DNA from: Formosa sp. Hel1_33_131
GTDB taxonomy: Bacteria > Bacteroidota > Bacteroidia > Flavobacteriales > Flavobacteriaceae
DNA: 53,566 bases
Assembly: GCA_949499105.1 (NCBI GenBank)
Contig: CATEFX010000023.1
Coordinates: forward strand, 1-53,566
Direction of reading: 5' to 3'
Part shown: positions 44,515 to 53,566 of the stretch, one piece after another
How positions within the stretch are numbered: the stretch's first letter is position 1
Layout: every line of letters starts with the position of its first letter
Notes under the pieces: generated by a model
Databases searched by the model: none
Told to the model about the DNA's origin: nothing
The model's input: only the letters and a program-made list of their open reading frames with translations
Translations under genes and position numbers: made by a program

Positions 44515-45261
44515 TTATTTTAATTGCGATTTCGTGAATTCACTTAGCACCAATTGACCACTAATAGCGGCACGTTCATTTAATAATTCACCCCAATGCT
44601 GGGTCCCTTCCCAAAAGGTGCTTTTTAGTTTTTGAAGGGCTTCTGGATTATAAGTAGTGCACAGTTGTTCTGCAAACGCCTTTACCTCTGTATCTAAAAC
44701 GTCTATAGACGGAAAAACCTTGGTATATAATCCGTTATCTTGAGCCCATTGTGCCGAGAAAAATGTAGTAGCTTCTAAACTTAATTGTGAAAATGCACTG
44801 ATGCCTATTTTTCGAGTTACAGCGGGTTCAATCACAAAAGGACCAATCCCAATAGAGAGTTCACTTAATTTTATGTCTGAATGAGACGTTGCCATACAAT
44901 AATCGGTTGCAGCAGCCAATCCTACCCCGCCTCCAACGGCTTTGCCTTGCACACGACCAATAGTGATTTTAGGACAATTTCGAAGGGCGTTGATTACATT
45001 CGCAAACCCCTTAAAGAAATCGGTTCCTTCTTGTAGATTTGAAATAGCTCTTAATTCCTCAAAACTTGCACCGGCACAAAAGGTACGATCGCCCCCACTT
45101 TGAAGTACAATCACTGCAATCGTTGGATCTGAGCCAGCTTGCGTAATTAAATCCGTCAGATTTGACAACATTGCAGCTGGTAACCCATTATGAGGCGGAT
45201 TATAAAATTCAATATAACCGACTTTATTTTGGACGTTTAAATGGACGTAAGAGGTTGACAT
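44515..45261 (-). CDS. Enoyl-CoA hydratase/isomerase family protein
   Basis: A 248-residue crotonase-fold protein. The oxyanion-hole segments are RTFCAGASFEELRA (about 59-72) and GKAVGGGVGLAAATDYCMA (about 105-123). A glutamate lies in KLSELSIGIGPFVIEP (about 131-146), the region that supplies catalytic glutamate in hydratases. It may act in fatty-acid or branched-chain amino-acid breakdown; the adjacent ilvE gives weak support for the latter. Exact substrate and reaction (hydratase, isomerase or other) cannot be assigned. It starts with ATG at 45261. Confidence 0.88.
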   Translation of the reverse strand: MSTSYVHLNVQNKVGYIEFYNPPHNGLPAAMLSNLTDLITQAGSDPTIAVIVLQSGGDRTFCAGASFEELRAISNLQEGTDFFKGFANVINALRNCPKITIGRVQGKAVGGGVGLAAATDYCMATSHSDIKLSELSIGIGPFVIEPAVTRKIGISAFSQLSLEATTFFSAQWAQDNGLYTKVFPSIDVLDTEVKAFAEQLCTTYNPEALQKLKSTFWEGTQHWGELLNERAAISGQLVLSEFTKSQLK

Positions 45262-45318
45262 ATTGTATTGATTTAATGATGCTAAGATAGTAGAATTTTA
45301 GCGGATTTGATCAACCCC

Positions 45319-46266
45319 CTAAAACTTCATAAATGGAAATCGAGTTTCTAAAACTTGAATCGCTCCCGCTAATTTTGATAAAAACGCTGCATGTTCGGAA
45401 GTGGAAGGATTAAAGGGTGTATGAGACAAGCCTTTCTGAATTCGATTCACCTCTTTCAATGTCGGATTTACACGAGGGTCTATCCAGATCGATTGAAACT
45501 TTTCCCAAATATAATCGATCGCTAGTTGGTTGGGATGCACCATATCTTCTTTATAAAACCGATAGTCTCTCAGTTCGTCCATTACAATCTCGTAGGATGG
45601 AAAGTAGTGCGTCTTTTTGGAAGGCTTTAAAACCGAGTGAAGTGCGGCGATCAGATGGGCTTTACTTTGATTGTTTTCTACAAAGCCATCTTTAAGGTGG
45701 CGCACTGGAGAGATTGAAAAAATAACCGTCACTTCAGGATTAAACGCTTTAAGGATGGAAAGAATCGCCTCAAAGGTCTCTGCTAGTTGATCGCTCCTTA
45801 AAATTGATTTCTCAAATTCTTGCGCCGGCTGTTTATGACAGTTGGCAACAACACTATTGGTCTGTATATGGGTATAAACCCAAGCGGTTCCAAATGTTAG
45901 TACCACATGAGAAGCTGATTTTAGTTGGTTTTGAATGGAAGCTTGAGCGGTATTTAGAGTGTCTAATAGTTCGATTTTTGAAATGCGATTCAATTTTGAA
46001 TGCGCACGATAACTTTGCCAATACCCATGACTAAAAAAAACATCCTTTTCAGTGTAAGGGTTGTCTTGATGTGCTCTTGTTAGAAACTCTAAAATCGCCA
46101 CCGGATGAAACAACACTCCAAAAGGATTCACCTCGGATTGAAACTTATAATATAAAAACTTCTCCGCCATATTTTCAGCGAAACAGGAGCCTAATAAAAC
46201 CACTTTAGAGTTATAATCGATCGCTGGCGATTGTTTAACTAGCGGTATTTGGGTTTGAAGTTTCAC
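45319..46266 (-). CDS. GSCFA domain protein, probable GTG start
   Basis: A 315-residue protein with the name-giving GSCF motif in VVLLGSCFAENMAEKF (about 24-39), part of an SGNH-hydrolase-like fold typical of Bacteroidetes; the serine of GSCF would be the nucleophile. Family sequences begin with LQTQIPL, which here follows a GTG at 46266; the frame also runs open far upstream into alaS in another frame, but that part has no family similarity. I therefore take GTG as the start, 11 nt after the alaS stop, giving a co-transcribed pair. Substrate is unknown; an esterase acting on a cell-surface ester is a family-based guess. Confidence 0.85.
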   Translation of the reverse strand: MKLQTQIPLVKQSPAIDYNSKVVLLGSCFAENMAEKFLYYKFQSEVNPFGVLFHPVAILEFLTRAHQDNPYTEKDVFFSHGYWQSYRAHSKLNRISKIELLDTLNTAQASIQNQLKSASHVVLTFGTAWVYTHIQTNSVVANCHKQPAQEFEKSILRSDQLAETFEAILSILKAFNPEVTVIFSISPVRHLKDGFVENNQSKAHLIAALHSVLKPSKKTHYFPSYEIVMDELRDYRFYKEDMVHPNQLAIDYIWEKFQSIWIDPRVNPTLKEVNRIQKGLSHTPFNPSTSEHAAFLSKLAGAIQVLETRFPFMKF

Positions 46267-46277
46267 AAGAGGCGTAT

Positions 46278-48890
46278 TTATAGGATGTAGGATTTGGCGT
46301 TCTCTAAAGCCTCTGGGAGACCCGCAGGTTTTTTTCCACCTGCCGTCGCATAAAAGGGTTGTCCGCCTCCACCGCCTTGAATATAACGTCCGAGTTCGCG
46401 AACCATCGTTCCAGCATTGAGTCCTTTTGAAGCGACCAGTCCTTTTGACACATAACAAGAGAGGATGGCTTTGCCTTGTTGTTCGGTTCCAAAAAGGAGA
46501 ACGGCAGTGTCATACTCTTGCCCAATTTCAAAAGATAAATCTTTAATTCCTGTAGCATCTAAATCGACTTGCTTTGCTAAGAAATGAATCCCATTAATCA
46601 ATTCAATTTCTTGTTTTAAGTGGCCTTTCATCGCTGCTGCTTTGTCCTTTAAAAGCGCTTCGATTTGTTTTTTTAGTTTTGAATTTTCAGATTTCAAATC
46701 GGTGATGGATTTAACCGGATCACTGGAGTTATTAAGCACTAATTTAATTTGATCAAAACTGGCATTATTTTGAGAGTAATACGATTTGACAGCATCATTT
46801 GTAATGGCTTCAATACGGCGAATTCCAGCGGCAACAGCACCTTCAGATTTAATTTTAAAATGCCATATGTCAGATGTGTTTTTAACATGGGTTCCTCCAC
46901 ATAACTCAATCGAGTTTCCAAAACGAATGGTGCGTACCGCATCGCCATACTTTTCTCCAAAAAGAGCAATTGCACCTTCTGAAACCGCCTGCTCCATAGG
47001 CACTGCTCGGTGTTCTTCTAACGCTAATTTTCCTTCGATACGGGCATTTACAAAATTTTCAATCTCTTTTAATTCTTCCGGGGATATTTTTGAAAAATGT
47101 GAGAAATCAAATCGCAAATATTTTGAATGAACTGCCGATCCTTTTTGTTCGACATGGGCCCCTAAAACTTCTCTTAGAGCCTGGTGTAATAAGTGGGTCG
47201 CTGTATGGTTACATTCGGTACGGAAGCGTTGATTAGAATCGACAACCGCCGTCAACGTATCGGTAAGGTTTTTGGGTAAATTTTTTGCAATATGGATTGC
47301 TACATTATTTTCTTTTTTGGTATCTAAAATATAAATCACATCGCCATTAGCTGCTTCTAAATACCCTTTATCACCTACCTGGCCACCACTTTCGGAATAA
47401 AAAGGAGTTAGGTTAAATACCAACTGGAATTGTGCACCGTATTTAACCGAGGTGACTTTCCTATATTTAGTGATTTTTACAGACGTTTTTAAATGGTCAT
47501 AGCCCACAAATTCTTGTTCATCATCTTCAAATAGAACGGTCCAATCTTCAGTAGAAACTTCGCTTGCTGCTCTAGAACGTGTTTTTTGTTTTTGAAGTGC
47601 TTCTTCAAAACCCGCAGTATCTAAAGTCCTGTTTTTCTCACTCAAAATCAAAGCCGTTAAATCGACTGGGAATCCATACGTATCATAGAGTTCAAATGCT
47701 TTATCCCCTGAAATATGCGTTCCTTTGGTGGTTTCAATGATGCGATCAAGCAATACCAAACCTTGGTCGAGTGTTCTTAAAAACGACCCTTCTTCTTCTT
47801 TAATCACATTTTGAATTAATTGTTGTTGTGCCAATATCTCAGGGAAAACGGCCCCCATTTGCTTCGTTAAAACAGAGACCAATCGAAACATAAACGGTTC
47901 CTTAAGATCTAAAAAAGTAAAACTGTAACGTACGGCACGTCTTAAAATTCGACGAATCACATAGCCAGCACCCGTATTGCTTGGTAACTGTCCATCTGCA
48001 ATTGAAAAAGCCACTGCTCTCACATGGTCCGAAATCACTCGAATGGCAATATCTTGTTCTAACTGCTTTCCGTAATCATGCCCTGAAATGGTTTCAATTT
48101 CTCTTATAATTGGCGTAAAAACATCGGTATCATAATTGGAAGTTACATTTTGAAGCACCATACATAGACGCTCAAACCCCATTCCGGTATCGATGTGTTT
48201 TTGAGGTAATGGTTCTAAACCTCCGTTCGCTTTACGGTTAAATTCCATAAACACAAGGTTCCATATTTCGACAACTTGTGGGTGGTCTTTATTAATTAAT
48301 TCATGGCCAGATATTTTTTCTTTTTCTTCTTTTGAGCGGATATCCACATGAATTTCGCTGCAAGGGCCACAAGGGCCTTGCTCGCCCATTTCCCAAAAGT
48401 TATCATCTTTATTCCCCGTCAGAATCCGATCTTCAGGGATTAAGTTTTTCCATATATCATACGCTTCAGAATCCAGGGTGGTTCCATCGGCTTTACTGCC
48501 TTCAAAAACGGTTACATACAAAATGTCTTTGTCTATTTTATAGACTTCAGTCAATAATTCCCAGGCCCATTCAATCGCTTCTTTTTTGAAATAGTCGCCA
48601 AAACTCCAGTTTCCTAACATCTCAAAAAGGGTGTGGTGATAGGTGTCATAACCCACTTCTTCTAAATCGTTGTGTTTTCCTGAAACACGCAAACATTTTT
48701 GAGTATCGGTCATTCTATTTTTTGGAGGGGTGCCATTTCCAAGAAAAAATTCTTTGAAAGGCGCCATCCCTGAATTGACAAACATTAAAGAAGGATCGTC
48801 TTTGAGAACCATCGGAGCTGATTGTAAAACTTGGTGTTTTTTTGATTCAAAAAAAGCTAAAAATTGAGATCTTATATCTTGAGATTTCAT
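46278..48890 (-). CDS. alaS: Alanyl-tRNA synthetase
   Basis: An 870-residue class II synthetase that attaches alanine to tRNA-Ala. The catalytic core begins [19 protein letters not shown] with [22 protein letters not shown]. The editing domain has the zinc motif HTATHLL and CGGTHV, so it should clear mischarged Ser/Gly. The C-terminal part contains a coiled-coil segment and the [16 protein letters not shown]-Ala hallmark. Length is normal. The GSCFA gene follows 11 nt downstream, and the M23 peptidase gene lies divergently upstream. Confidence 0.98.
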   Translation of the reverse strand: MKSQDIRSQFLAFFESKKHQVLQSAPMVLKDDPSLMFVNSGMAPFKEFFLGNGTPPKNRMTDTQKCLRVSGKHNDLEEVGYDTYHHTLFEMLGNWSFGDYFKKEAIEWAWELLTEVYKIDKDILYVTVFEGSKADGTTLDSEAYDIWKNLIPEDRILTGNKDDNFWEMGEQGPCGPCSEIHVDIRSKEEKEKISGHELINKDHPQVVEIWNLVFMEFNRKANGGLEPLPQKHIDTGMGFERLCMVLQNVTSNYDTDVFTPIIREIETISGHDYGKQLEQDIAIRVISDHVRAVAFSIADGQLPSNTGAGYVIRRILRRAVRYSFTFLDLKEPFMFRLVSVLTKQMGAVFPEILAQQQLIQNVIKEEEGSFLRTLDQGLVLLDRIIETTKGTHISGDKAFELYDTYGFPVDLTALILSEKNRTLDTAGFEEALQKQKTRSRAASEVSTEDWTVLFEDDEQEFVGYDHLKTSVKITKYRKVTSVKYGAQFQLVFNLTPFYSESGGQVGDKGYLEAANGDVIYILDTKKENNVAIHIAKNLPKNLTDTLTAVVDSNQRFRTECNHTATHLLHQALREVLGAHVEQKGSAVHSKYLRFDFSHFSKISPEELKEIENFVNARIEGKLALEEHRAVPMEQAVSEGAIALFGEKYGDAVRTIRFGNSIELCGGTHVKNTSDIWHFKIKSEGAVAAGIRRIEAITNDAVKSYYSQNNASFDQIKLVLNNSSDPVKSITDLKSENSKLKKQIEALLKDKAAAMKGHLKQEIELINGIHFLAKQVDLDATGIKDLSFEIGQEYDTAVLLFGTEQQGKAILSCYVSKGLVASKGLNAGTMVRELGRYIQGGGGGQPFYATAGGKKPAGLPEALENAKSYIL

Positions 48891-48943
48891 GCAAAAATGT
48901 TAAGCTTAGTGAAATAATTTATTTTTAATTCGAAACAATTTAT

Positions 48944-48951
48944 ATATTTGT
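48944..48951 (+). promoter_or_regulatory. -7 element (TATATTTG) of the M23 peptidase gene
   Basis: TATATTTG fits TAnnTTTG, 67 nt before the ATG at 49019. The intergenic region with the divergent alaS is AT-rich, and no TTG at the right distance is evident, so this is weak. Confidence 0.35.
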
Positions 48952-49018
48952 TTGAAAGCCGATCTATTAGATTCTAAAAGATTGACCAATATTCAACAAA
49001 AATAGAACTTTTTAGGCA

Positions 49019-49990
49019 ATGTCTAATGTAAAATATTATTACGATTCCGAAACCCTCACTTATCGTCCGATAAGTCGAAAAAAAACGACGACTCTTAAGT
49101 ACTCATTAGTGTTCCTAATGGCCGCGGGAATTTTTGGATTTATATCCGTTTTGATCGCTGGACAATTTTTTGAATCTCCGAGAGAAAAAGCATTGACTCG
49201 CGAGCTTCAAAATCTAGATTTTCAATACAATATTCTCACTAAAAAAATGGAAGAAGCTGAAACCGTTTTAACTAATATTGAGTATCGAGATAACGCTATT
49301 TATCGTCTTTATTTTGAAGCCAATCCCATCCCAGAAGAACAACGAAAACAAGGTCTTGGAGGTATTAACCGCTACAAAAAATACGAAGGGTATAATAATT
49401 CAGATTTGATTATCACCACGAATAAACGTATTGACATACTTCAAAAACGCATCATTGTGCAGTCAAAATCACTGGATGAAATTACGAACTTAGCAAAAGA
49501 TAAAGAGAGTTTTTTAGCTAGAATTCCAGCCATTCAACCGATCAGAAATGAAGATCTAACGCGCATGGCATCTGGATACGGTTACCGTAGTGATCCTTTC
49601 ACGAAAGTTCGTAAATTTCATTATGGCATGGATTTTACGGCCCCGAGAGGTACTCCTGTTTATGCGTCTGGAGACGGCGTTGTCAAACGTGCCGATGGAC
49701 GTGCTTCCGGATATGGACGTCACATTCGAATTGATCATGGGTATGGGTATCGGAGTTTGTATGCCCACCTCTATAAATACAATGTCAAAAGAGGCCAAAA
49801 AGTAAAACGTGGCGAGCTTATTGGCTATGTGGGCAGTACGGGACGCTCACAAGCACCTCACCTTCATTATGAAGTTTTCAAGGACGGAGATCGGATCAAT
49901 CCTGTCAACTTTTACTATGGGAATTTGAGTCCCGAAGAATTTAATGAATTACTGGCAAAAGCGTCTCTCGAAAATCAATCTTTAGATTAA
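49019..49990 (+). CDS. Membrane-anchored M23 family metallopeptidase
   Basis: A 323-residue peptidase with one transmembrane segment (about 27-47, YSLVFLMAAGIFGFISVLIAG) after a cytoplasmic tail, a coiled-coil-like stretch (about 60-90), and a C-terminal LytM/M23 domain. Zinc ligands are visible: H201 and D205 in HYGMDF and H281/H283 in HLHYEV. The catalytic site is thus complete, and the enzyme should cut peptidoglycan cross-links or act in cell separation. Members with intact HxxxD/HxH sites are usually hydrolases rather than EnvC-like activators. The MerR-type gene shares its last stop base (TAATG). A promoter -7 element is seen at 48944. Confidence 0.93.
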   Translation: MSNVKYYYDSETLTYRPISRKKTTTLKYSLVFLMAAGIFGFISVLIAGQFFESPREKALTRELQNLDFQYNILTKKMEEAETVLTNIEYRDNAIYRLYFEANPIPEEQRKQGLGGINRYKKYEGYNNSDLIITTNKRIDILQKRIIVQSKSLDEITNLAKDKESFLARIPAIQPIRNEDLTRMASGYGYRSDPFTKVRKFHYGMDFTAPRGTPVYASGDGVVKRADGRASGYGRHIRIDHGYGYRSLYAHLYKYNVKRGQKVKRGELIGYVGSTGRSQAPHLHYEVFKDGDRINPVNFYYGNLSPEEFNELLAKASLENQSLD

Positions 49991-50319
49991 TGCATTTAGA
50001 GCTTCCAACAAAACGCTATTATAGCATCGGTGAAGTGGCAAAAGCATTTGATGTGAATGCCTCATTAATTCGGTTTTGGGATAAAGAATTTGACGCCCTT
50101 AAACCAAAAAAAAATGCCAAAGGCAACCGTCGATTTACACCTGAAGATGTTCAAAACCTGAAGTTAATTTTTAACTTGGTAAAAGAACGGGGCTACACCC
50201 TTGAAGGTGCTAAAACCTATTTAAAAGAACAAGATCATAAATCCATTGATAATTTTGAAATCATCACAAAACTAGAACGGGTAAAAAACGAATTAATAAA
50301 AATCAAAAATCAACTATAA
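49990..50319 (+). CDS. MerR-family regulator, small form
   Basis: A 109-residue protein with an N-terminal MerR helix-turn-helix (YYSIGEVAKAFDVNASLIRFWDKEF, about residues 10-34), the wing (GNRRFTPEDVQNLKLIF) and a helical C-terminal dimerisation part. No effector domain or metal-binding cysteines are seen, as in short MerR-like proteins of Bacteroidetes. It would bind DNA as a dimer. Its ATG overlaps the M23 stop codon by one base, so the two are translated from one mRNA. Targets are unknown. Confidence 0.9.
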   Translation: MHLELPTKRYYSIGEVAKAFDVNASLIRFWDKEFDALKPKKNAKGNRRFTPEDVQNLKLIFNLVKERGYTLEGAKTYLKEQDHKSIDNFEIITKLERVKNELIKIKNQL

Positions 50320-50331
50320 AACCTACCTATC

Positions 50332-50931
50332 ATGAAAAAATGGCTCATTCCCTTAGTAATTATCGCAATTGTTATCTTTGGAATCTATAACTGGGCAGTT
50401 GGATTCAACAATACGGCTGTCGAGCACGAAGCCAATGCCAAAACCGCTTGGTCGAATGTCGAAAGCTCTTACCAACGCCGAAATGACCTCATTGGAAATC
50501 TTGTAAAAACCGTTAAAGGCGCCGCAGATTTTGAAAGAAACACATTAACAGAGGTGATTGAGGCCCGCGCAAAAGCCACCTCAACAACGATTGACCCTTC
50601 TAATATCACCCCCGATAAATTAGCCGCCTTTCAACAAGCACAAAGCGGACTGAGTAGTGCGTTATCTCGACTTTTGGTCACGGTAGAACGTTATCCAGAA
50701 TTGAAAGCGAATCAAAACTTTTTGGACTTACAAAACCAGTTAGAAGGCACCGAAAACAGAATTAATGTGGCCAGAGATCGGTTTAACGAATCGGTAAATA
50801 TCTATGATATTTTTACTTCAAAATTTCCAAACAAAATCTTAGCAGGGTGGTTTGGCTTTGATGAAATGTCGCGATACAATGCTGCAGCAGGTTCTGAAAA
50901 TGCCCCCGATATTGACTTCGATTTCAACTAA
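50332..50931 (+). CDS. lemA: LemA family protein
   Basis: A 199-residue protein with one N-terminal transmembrane helix (about 4-22) followed by the LemA helical domain: EANAKTAWSNVESSYQRRNDL, LVKTVKGAADFERNTL and the end NKILAGWFGFDEMSRY are the family landmarks. LemA function is not settled; in other bacteria it is tied to envelope stress and, in Gram-positives, to surface antigen presentation. The next two genes encode TPM-domain proteins, a frequent LemA companion, and the group starts 12 nt after the MerR-type gene. Confidence 0.94.
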   Translation: MKKWLIPLVIIAIVIFGIYNWAVGFNNTAVEHEANAKTAWSNVESSYQRRNDLIGNLVKTVKGAADFERNTLTEVIEARAKATSTTIDPSNITPDKLAAFQQAQSGLSSALSRLLVTVERYPELKANQNFLDLQNQLEGTENRINVARDRFNESVNIYDIFTSKFPNKILAGWFGFDEMSRYNAAAGSENAPDIDFDFN

Positions 50932-50946
50932 TCTAAACCCTAAATA

Positions 50947-51393
50947 ATGGCGTCACTAGAAGACTTCTTAAACGCAAAAGAAGAAGAACAGATTGTCACG
51001 GCCATTCGCCAAGCGGAGCAAAAAACGTCTGGCGAAATTCGTGTACATATTGAAAATGGCGGTTCGAAAGCAATTGAAGCCCGTGCAAAAGAAGTGTTCC
51101 ATCAATTAAAAATGGACCGCACTAAACTTCAAAATGGCGTTCTCATTTACGTCGCTGTTTCGAAACATCAGTTTGGAATTTATGGCGATAAAGGAATTGA
51201 CACCAAGGTGACCTCTACTTTTTGGGACGATACCCGCGATGTGATGCAAAACCTGTTTAAAAAAGAGCAGTTTAAAGAAGGGCTTGTGCAAGGGGTTCTA
51301 ACCGCTGGGAAGGCCCTTGAGGCGCATTTCCCATGGGAATCAGACGACACCAATGAATTATCAGATTCGATTTCTAAAGGCTCAGATGTATGA
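50947..51393 (+). CDS. TPM domain protein, soluble
   Basis: A 148-residue protein without signal peptide or membrane segment. It consists mainly of a TPM domain (TLP18.3, Psb32 and MOLO-1): the patterns QAEQKTSGEIRVHIE and GVLIYVAVSKHQFGIYGDKG are clear. TPM domains are linked to membrane-protein turnover and, in plants, to phosphatase activity. It lies 15 nt after lemA, and its stop overlaps the ATG of the next TPM gene in ATGA. The mature protein would be cytoplasmic as predicted, unlike its neighbour. Confidence 0.9.
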   Translation: MASLEDFLNAKEEEQIVTAIRQAEQKTSGEIRVHIENGGSKAIEARAKEVFHQLKMDRTKLQNGVLIYVAVSKHQFGIYGDKGIDTKVTSTFWDDTRDVMQNLFKKEQFKEGLVQGVLTAGKALEAHFPWESDDTNELSDSISKGSDV

Positions 51394-52181
51394 AAAATAG
51401 ACTCCAAAAAATAGCATCGTTTTGTGTCCTCGTTCTAATGCTTGTGTCCACGCAAGTAAACGCGCAATATCAAATCCCTAAAAAACCAAACGTTCAAACG
51501 AGCGTTTATGATTACAGCCAACTATTAAGTCCGCAACAAGCCGCTCGATTAGAACAAAAACTCATTCGGTATTCGGACAGTACCTCAACTCAAATTGTGG
51601 TGGCGATCATCAACTCGACCGAAGGCGAATACATTAACTATTTGGCGACGAACTGGGCCCAAGAATGGGGTGTTGGAGATGCAAAAAAAGATAATGGCGT
51701 TTTTATTTTATTGGCCAAAAACGATCGGAAAATAAACATCAGTACGGGCTATGGCGTCGAACATTTGCTAACTGATAAAATGTGTAGCCGGATTATTCAG
51801 GAATCCATCATTCCCTTTTTCAAGAAAAACGATTATTATGGCGGTTTAGATTCTGGAAGTACTCAGGTATTCAAAGTATTAACAGGAGAATTTAAAGCAG
51901 CAGCTCGAAACATTCAAAAAGATGCCTCAGGCAAAAATATTCTATTCTTAATTTTCATCTTCGTTATTTTACTCATTGCATTTTCTAAAATTGGAAAAAA
52001 CAACGGTCGGAATAATGGCGGACGACGGCGCTCTAGCGGTTTGCTAGAAGCCATTCTATTGAGCAATATGGGCCGCAGTTTAGGCAACTCCAGTTCCAGC
52101 GGTGGTTTTGGAGGCGGTGGCTTCGGCGGCGGTTTTGGTGGTGGAGGTTTTGGTGGCGGCGGTGCCTCAGGGGGTTGGTAA
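51390..52181 (+). CDS. TPM domain protein with glycine-rich tail (YgcG-like)
   Basis: A 263-residue protein with signal peptide (about 1-25, cleaved near NAQ), a TPM domain (about 35-165: VYDYSQLLSPQQAARLEQKL, TGYGVEHLLTDK), a transmembrane segment (about 188-203, ILFLIFIFVILLIAFS) and a glycine/serine-rich C-terminal tail of about 40 residues. This layout is that of YgcG-like proteins associated with LemA. The low-complexity tail gives a repetitive GGNGGCGG-type DNA pattern at 52100-52175. It is translationally coupled to the previous gene and converges on der with only 2 nt between the stops. Confidence 0.9.
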   Translation: MKNRLQKIASFCVLVLMLVSTQVNAQYQIPKKPNVQTSVYDYSQLLSPQQAARLEQKLIRYSDSTSTQIVVAIINSTEGEYINYLATNWAQEWGVGDAKKDNGVFILLAKNDRKINISTGYGVEHLLTDKMCSRIIQESIIPFFKKNDYYGGLDSGSTQVFKVLTGEFKAAARNIQKDASGKNILFLIFIFVILLIAFSKIGKNNGRNNGGRRRSSGLLEAILLSNMGRSLGNSSSSGGFGGGGFGGGFGGGGFGGGGASGGW

Positions 52182-52183
52182 CC

Positions 52184-53488
52184 CTATTTTTTTCGCATAT
52201 AAATTGTAATCGGCACCCCATTAAAGTCGTACAAAGCTCTTAATTTATTTTCTAAAAATCGCTTGTAAGGCTCTTTTACATATTGTGGTAAATTACAGAA
52301 AAATGCGAATTGTGGTTGCGGCGTTGGCAGCTGCATAATGTATTTGATTTTGACGAATTTCCCTTTTAATGCTGGTGGTGGATAGTTTTCAATAATCGGT
52401 AATAAATCATCGTTTAACACACTTGTTTTGATACGTTTGGTACGGTTTTTATACACCTCAACAGCCGTTTCCATGGCTTTAAAAATACGTTGTTTGGACA
52501 GTGCCGATATAAATACGATGGGCACATCGGTAAATGGCTCGATTTGTTTTTTAATATACGTCTCAAACTCTTTGGTGGTTTTGGTGTCTTTTTCAATCAA
52601 ATCCCACTTATTAACCAAAATCACAACCCCTTTATGGTTTCGTTGTGCGAGCCAAAAAATATTTTGAACTTGGCCATCAAATCCACGTTGTGCATCACAG
52701 ACCACCAAACAAACATCGCAGTGCTCAATGGCACGAACGGAGCGCATAACGGAGTAAAATTCTAAATCTTCTTTCACCTTTGCTTTACGACGAATTCCAG
52801 CAGTATCTACCAAATTGAATTCAAATCCAAAACGGTTGTATTTTGTATCGATCGAATCACGAGTGGTGCCCGCAATATCAGTCACGATGTAACGATCTTC
52901 ACCAATCAAAGCATTGATAAAGGACGATTTCCCAGCATTTGGGCGTCCAACCACAGCAAATCGTGGTAATACAGCATCTTCTACTTCTTCAACTTCTGGC
53001 AACGCTTCTACTAACGCGTCCAGTAAATCGCCGGTTCCACTTCCATTGATACTCGCAATGGTGTAGTACTCTCCTAATCCCAGTGCATAAAACTCAACCG
53101 CATCTTGCTCACGCATGGCGTTGTCGACTTTATTAATGACCAAAAAAACAGGTTTATTAATTTTTCTTAAGAGCTTGGCAACATCTTCATCCATGCCAGT
53201 CACGCCCGATTCTACATCGACCATAAAAATAATGGCATCTGCTTCATCAATAGCGAGCTCAACTTGTTTGTCAATCTCAGCTTCAAAGACATCATCACTT
53301 CCTAGGATATAGCCTCCCGTATCAATTAACGAAAATTCTTTGCCATTCCAATCACTTTTTCCATAATGACGGTCACGAGTCACTCCACTCACGGCATCAA
53401 CAATGGCTTCTCGCCTTTGAATCAACCGATTAAAAAATGTGGATTTTCCAACATTTGGACGTCCTACTATCGCTACAATATTGCTCAT
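52184..53488 (-). CDS. der: Ribosome-assembly GTPase Der
   Basis: A 434-residue double-GTPase required for 50S subunit assembly. It has two consecutive G domains: the first with GRPNVGKST (about 9-17), the second with GRPNAGKSS (about 182-190) and NKWD near 294, followed by a KH-like C-terminal domain ([20 protein letters not shown]). The frame opens at a TTG at 53509, but ATG at 53488 ([11 protein letters not shown]) is the natural start. A -7 element (TATTTTTG, minus strand, 53507-53514) lies just upstream. Confidence 0.97.
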   Translation of the reverse strand: MSNIVAIVGRPNVGKSTFFNRLIQRREAIVDAVSGVTRDRHYGKSDWNGKEFSLIDTGGYILGSDDVFEAEIDKQVELAIDEADAIIFMVDVESGVTGMDEDVAKLLRKINKPVFLVINKVDNAMREQDAVEFYALGLGEYYTIASINGSGTGDLLDALVEALPEVEEVEDAVLPRFAVVGRPNAGKSSFINALIGEDRYIVTDIAGTTRDSIDTKYNRFGFEFNLVDTAGIRRKAKVKEDLEFYSVMRSVRAIEHCDVCLVVCDAQRGFDGQVQNIFWLAQRNHKGVVILVNKWDLIEKDTKTTKEFETYIKKQIEPFTDVPIVFISALSKQRIFKAMETAVEVYKNRTKRIKTSVLNDDLLPIIENYPPPALKGKFVKIKYIMQLPTPQPQFAFFCNLPQYVKEPYKRFLENKLRALYDFNGVPITIYMRKK

Positions 53489-53506
53489 ATGCTTATAAAA
53501 TTGCTG

Positions 53507-53514
53507 CAAAAATA
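53507..53514 (-). promoter_or_regulatory. -7 element (TATTTTTG, minus strand) of der
   Basis: CAAAAATA on the plus strand reads TATTTTTG on the minus strand, 18 nt before the der ATG at 53488. A TTG partner is not found in the remaining bases. Apart from this, positions 53489-53566 show no gene. Confidence 0.4.
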
Positions 53515-53566
53515 GGAAATATCCTTTTGGTAAGCTCTTTTTTATGGAAGTTTAAAAAATATATAA

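Noticed and set aside
52100-52178. GGTGGTTTTGGAGGC-like repeats that could be read as a DNA repeat array.
   Set aside because: They encode the glycine-rich tail of the TPM protein, a known low-complexity feature; not a separate repeat element or CRISPR.

Overview
The window looks like a chromosomal segment of a member of the Bacteroidetes, most likely the family Flavobacteriaceae; the genus cannot be named from sequence alone. The grounds are two SusC/SusD outer-membrane pairs, a type IX secretion (T9SS) C-terminal sorting domain, lipoproteins with acidic residues just after the lipobox cysteine, a GSCFA protein, a DUF5723 protein, low GC, and upstream regions carrying the Bacteroidetes -7 element TAnnTTTG rather than a sigma70 -10 box.

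Region by region. 1-3141: the minus-strand rpsL-rpsG-fusA operon, continuing into the first 17 codons of rpsJ at the left edge, with a good TTG-N19-TACCTTTG promoter. 3222-4925: an Omp85/BamA-like outer-membrane barrel. 5048-10833: a first SusC-SusD-lipoprotein locus, AT-rich in its core. 10834-11359: a gene-free 526-nt stretch with three hairpins. 11360-20797: a second locus of SusC, SusD, two lipoproteins (one with a Calx-beta-like domain) and a secreted thermolysin-like M4 protease with a T9SS tail. 20897-23731: rlmB, a rhomboid protease and rarA. 23731-23889: a small inverted-repeat element resembling a MITE. 23890-33320: a long minus-strand series made of a three-gene envelope cluster, a YjjG-type nucleotidase, a polysaccharide-deacetylase-like protein, radC, mpl, a TPR protein, obg and adk. 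33502-37193: purK, purE and an M3 peptidase. 37176-38009: a UbiA-like membrane protein. 38128-43428: gcvP, a FabH-like ketosynthase, a methyltransferase and a glycosyltransferase. 43412-48890: ilvE, an enoyl-CoA hydratase relative, a GSCFA protein and alaS (minus). 49019-52181: an M23 peptidase, a MerR regulator, LemA and two TPM-domain proteins. 52184-53488: der (minus).

How the parts fit. Most of the window is core housekeeping: translation, ribosome and GTPase functions, purine synthesis, peptidoglycan recycling and glycine cleavage. The accessory part is 5.0-20.8 kb. It has two TonB-dependent uptake pairs with surface lipoproteins but no glycoside hydrolase, polysaccharide lyase or sulfatase; the only degradative enzyme is a secreted M4 metalloprotease. 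I therefore infer a protein/peptide-acquisition locus rather than a glycan-utilisation locus.

The most unusual structural observation is the 159-bp element at 23731-23889. Its 18-nt terminal inverted repeats match at 16 positions, a TTA direct repeat flanks it, and it sits exactly where the stop codons of two convergent genes would otherwise overlap. No rRNA, tRNA or CRISPR array was recognised.
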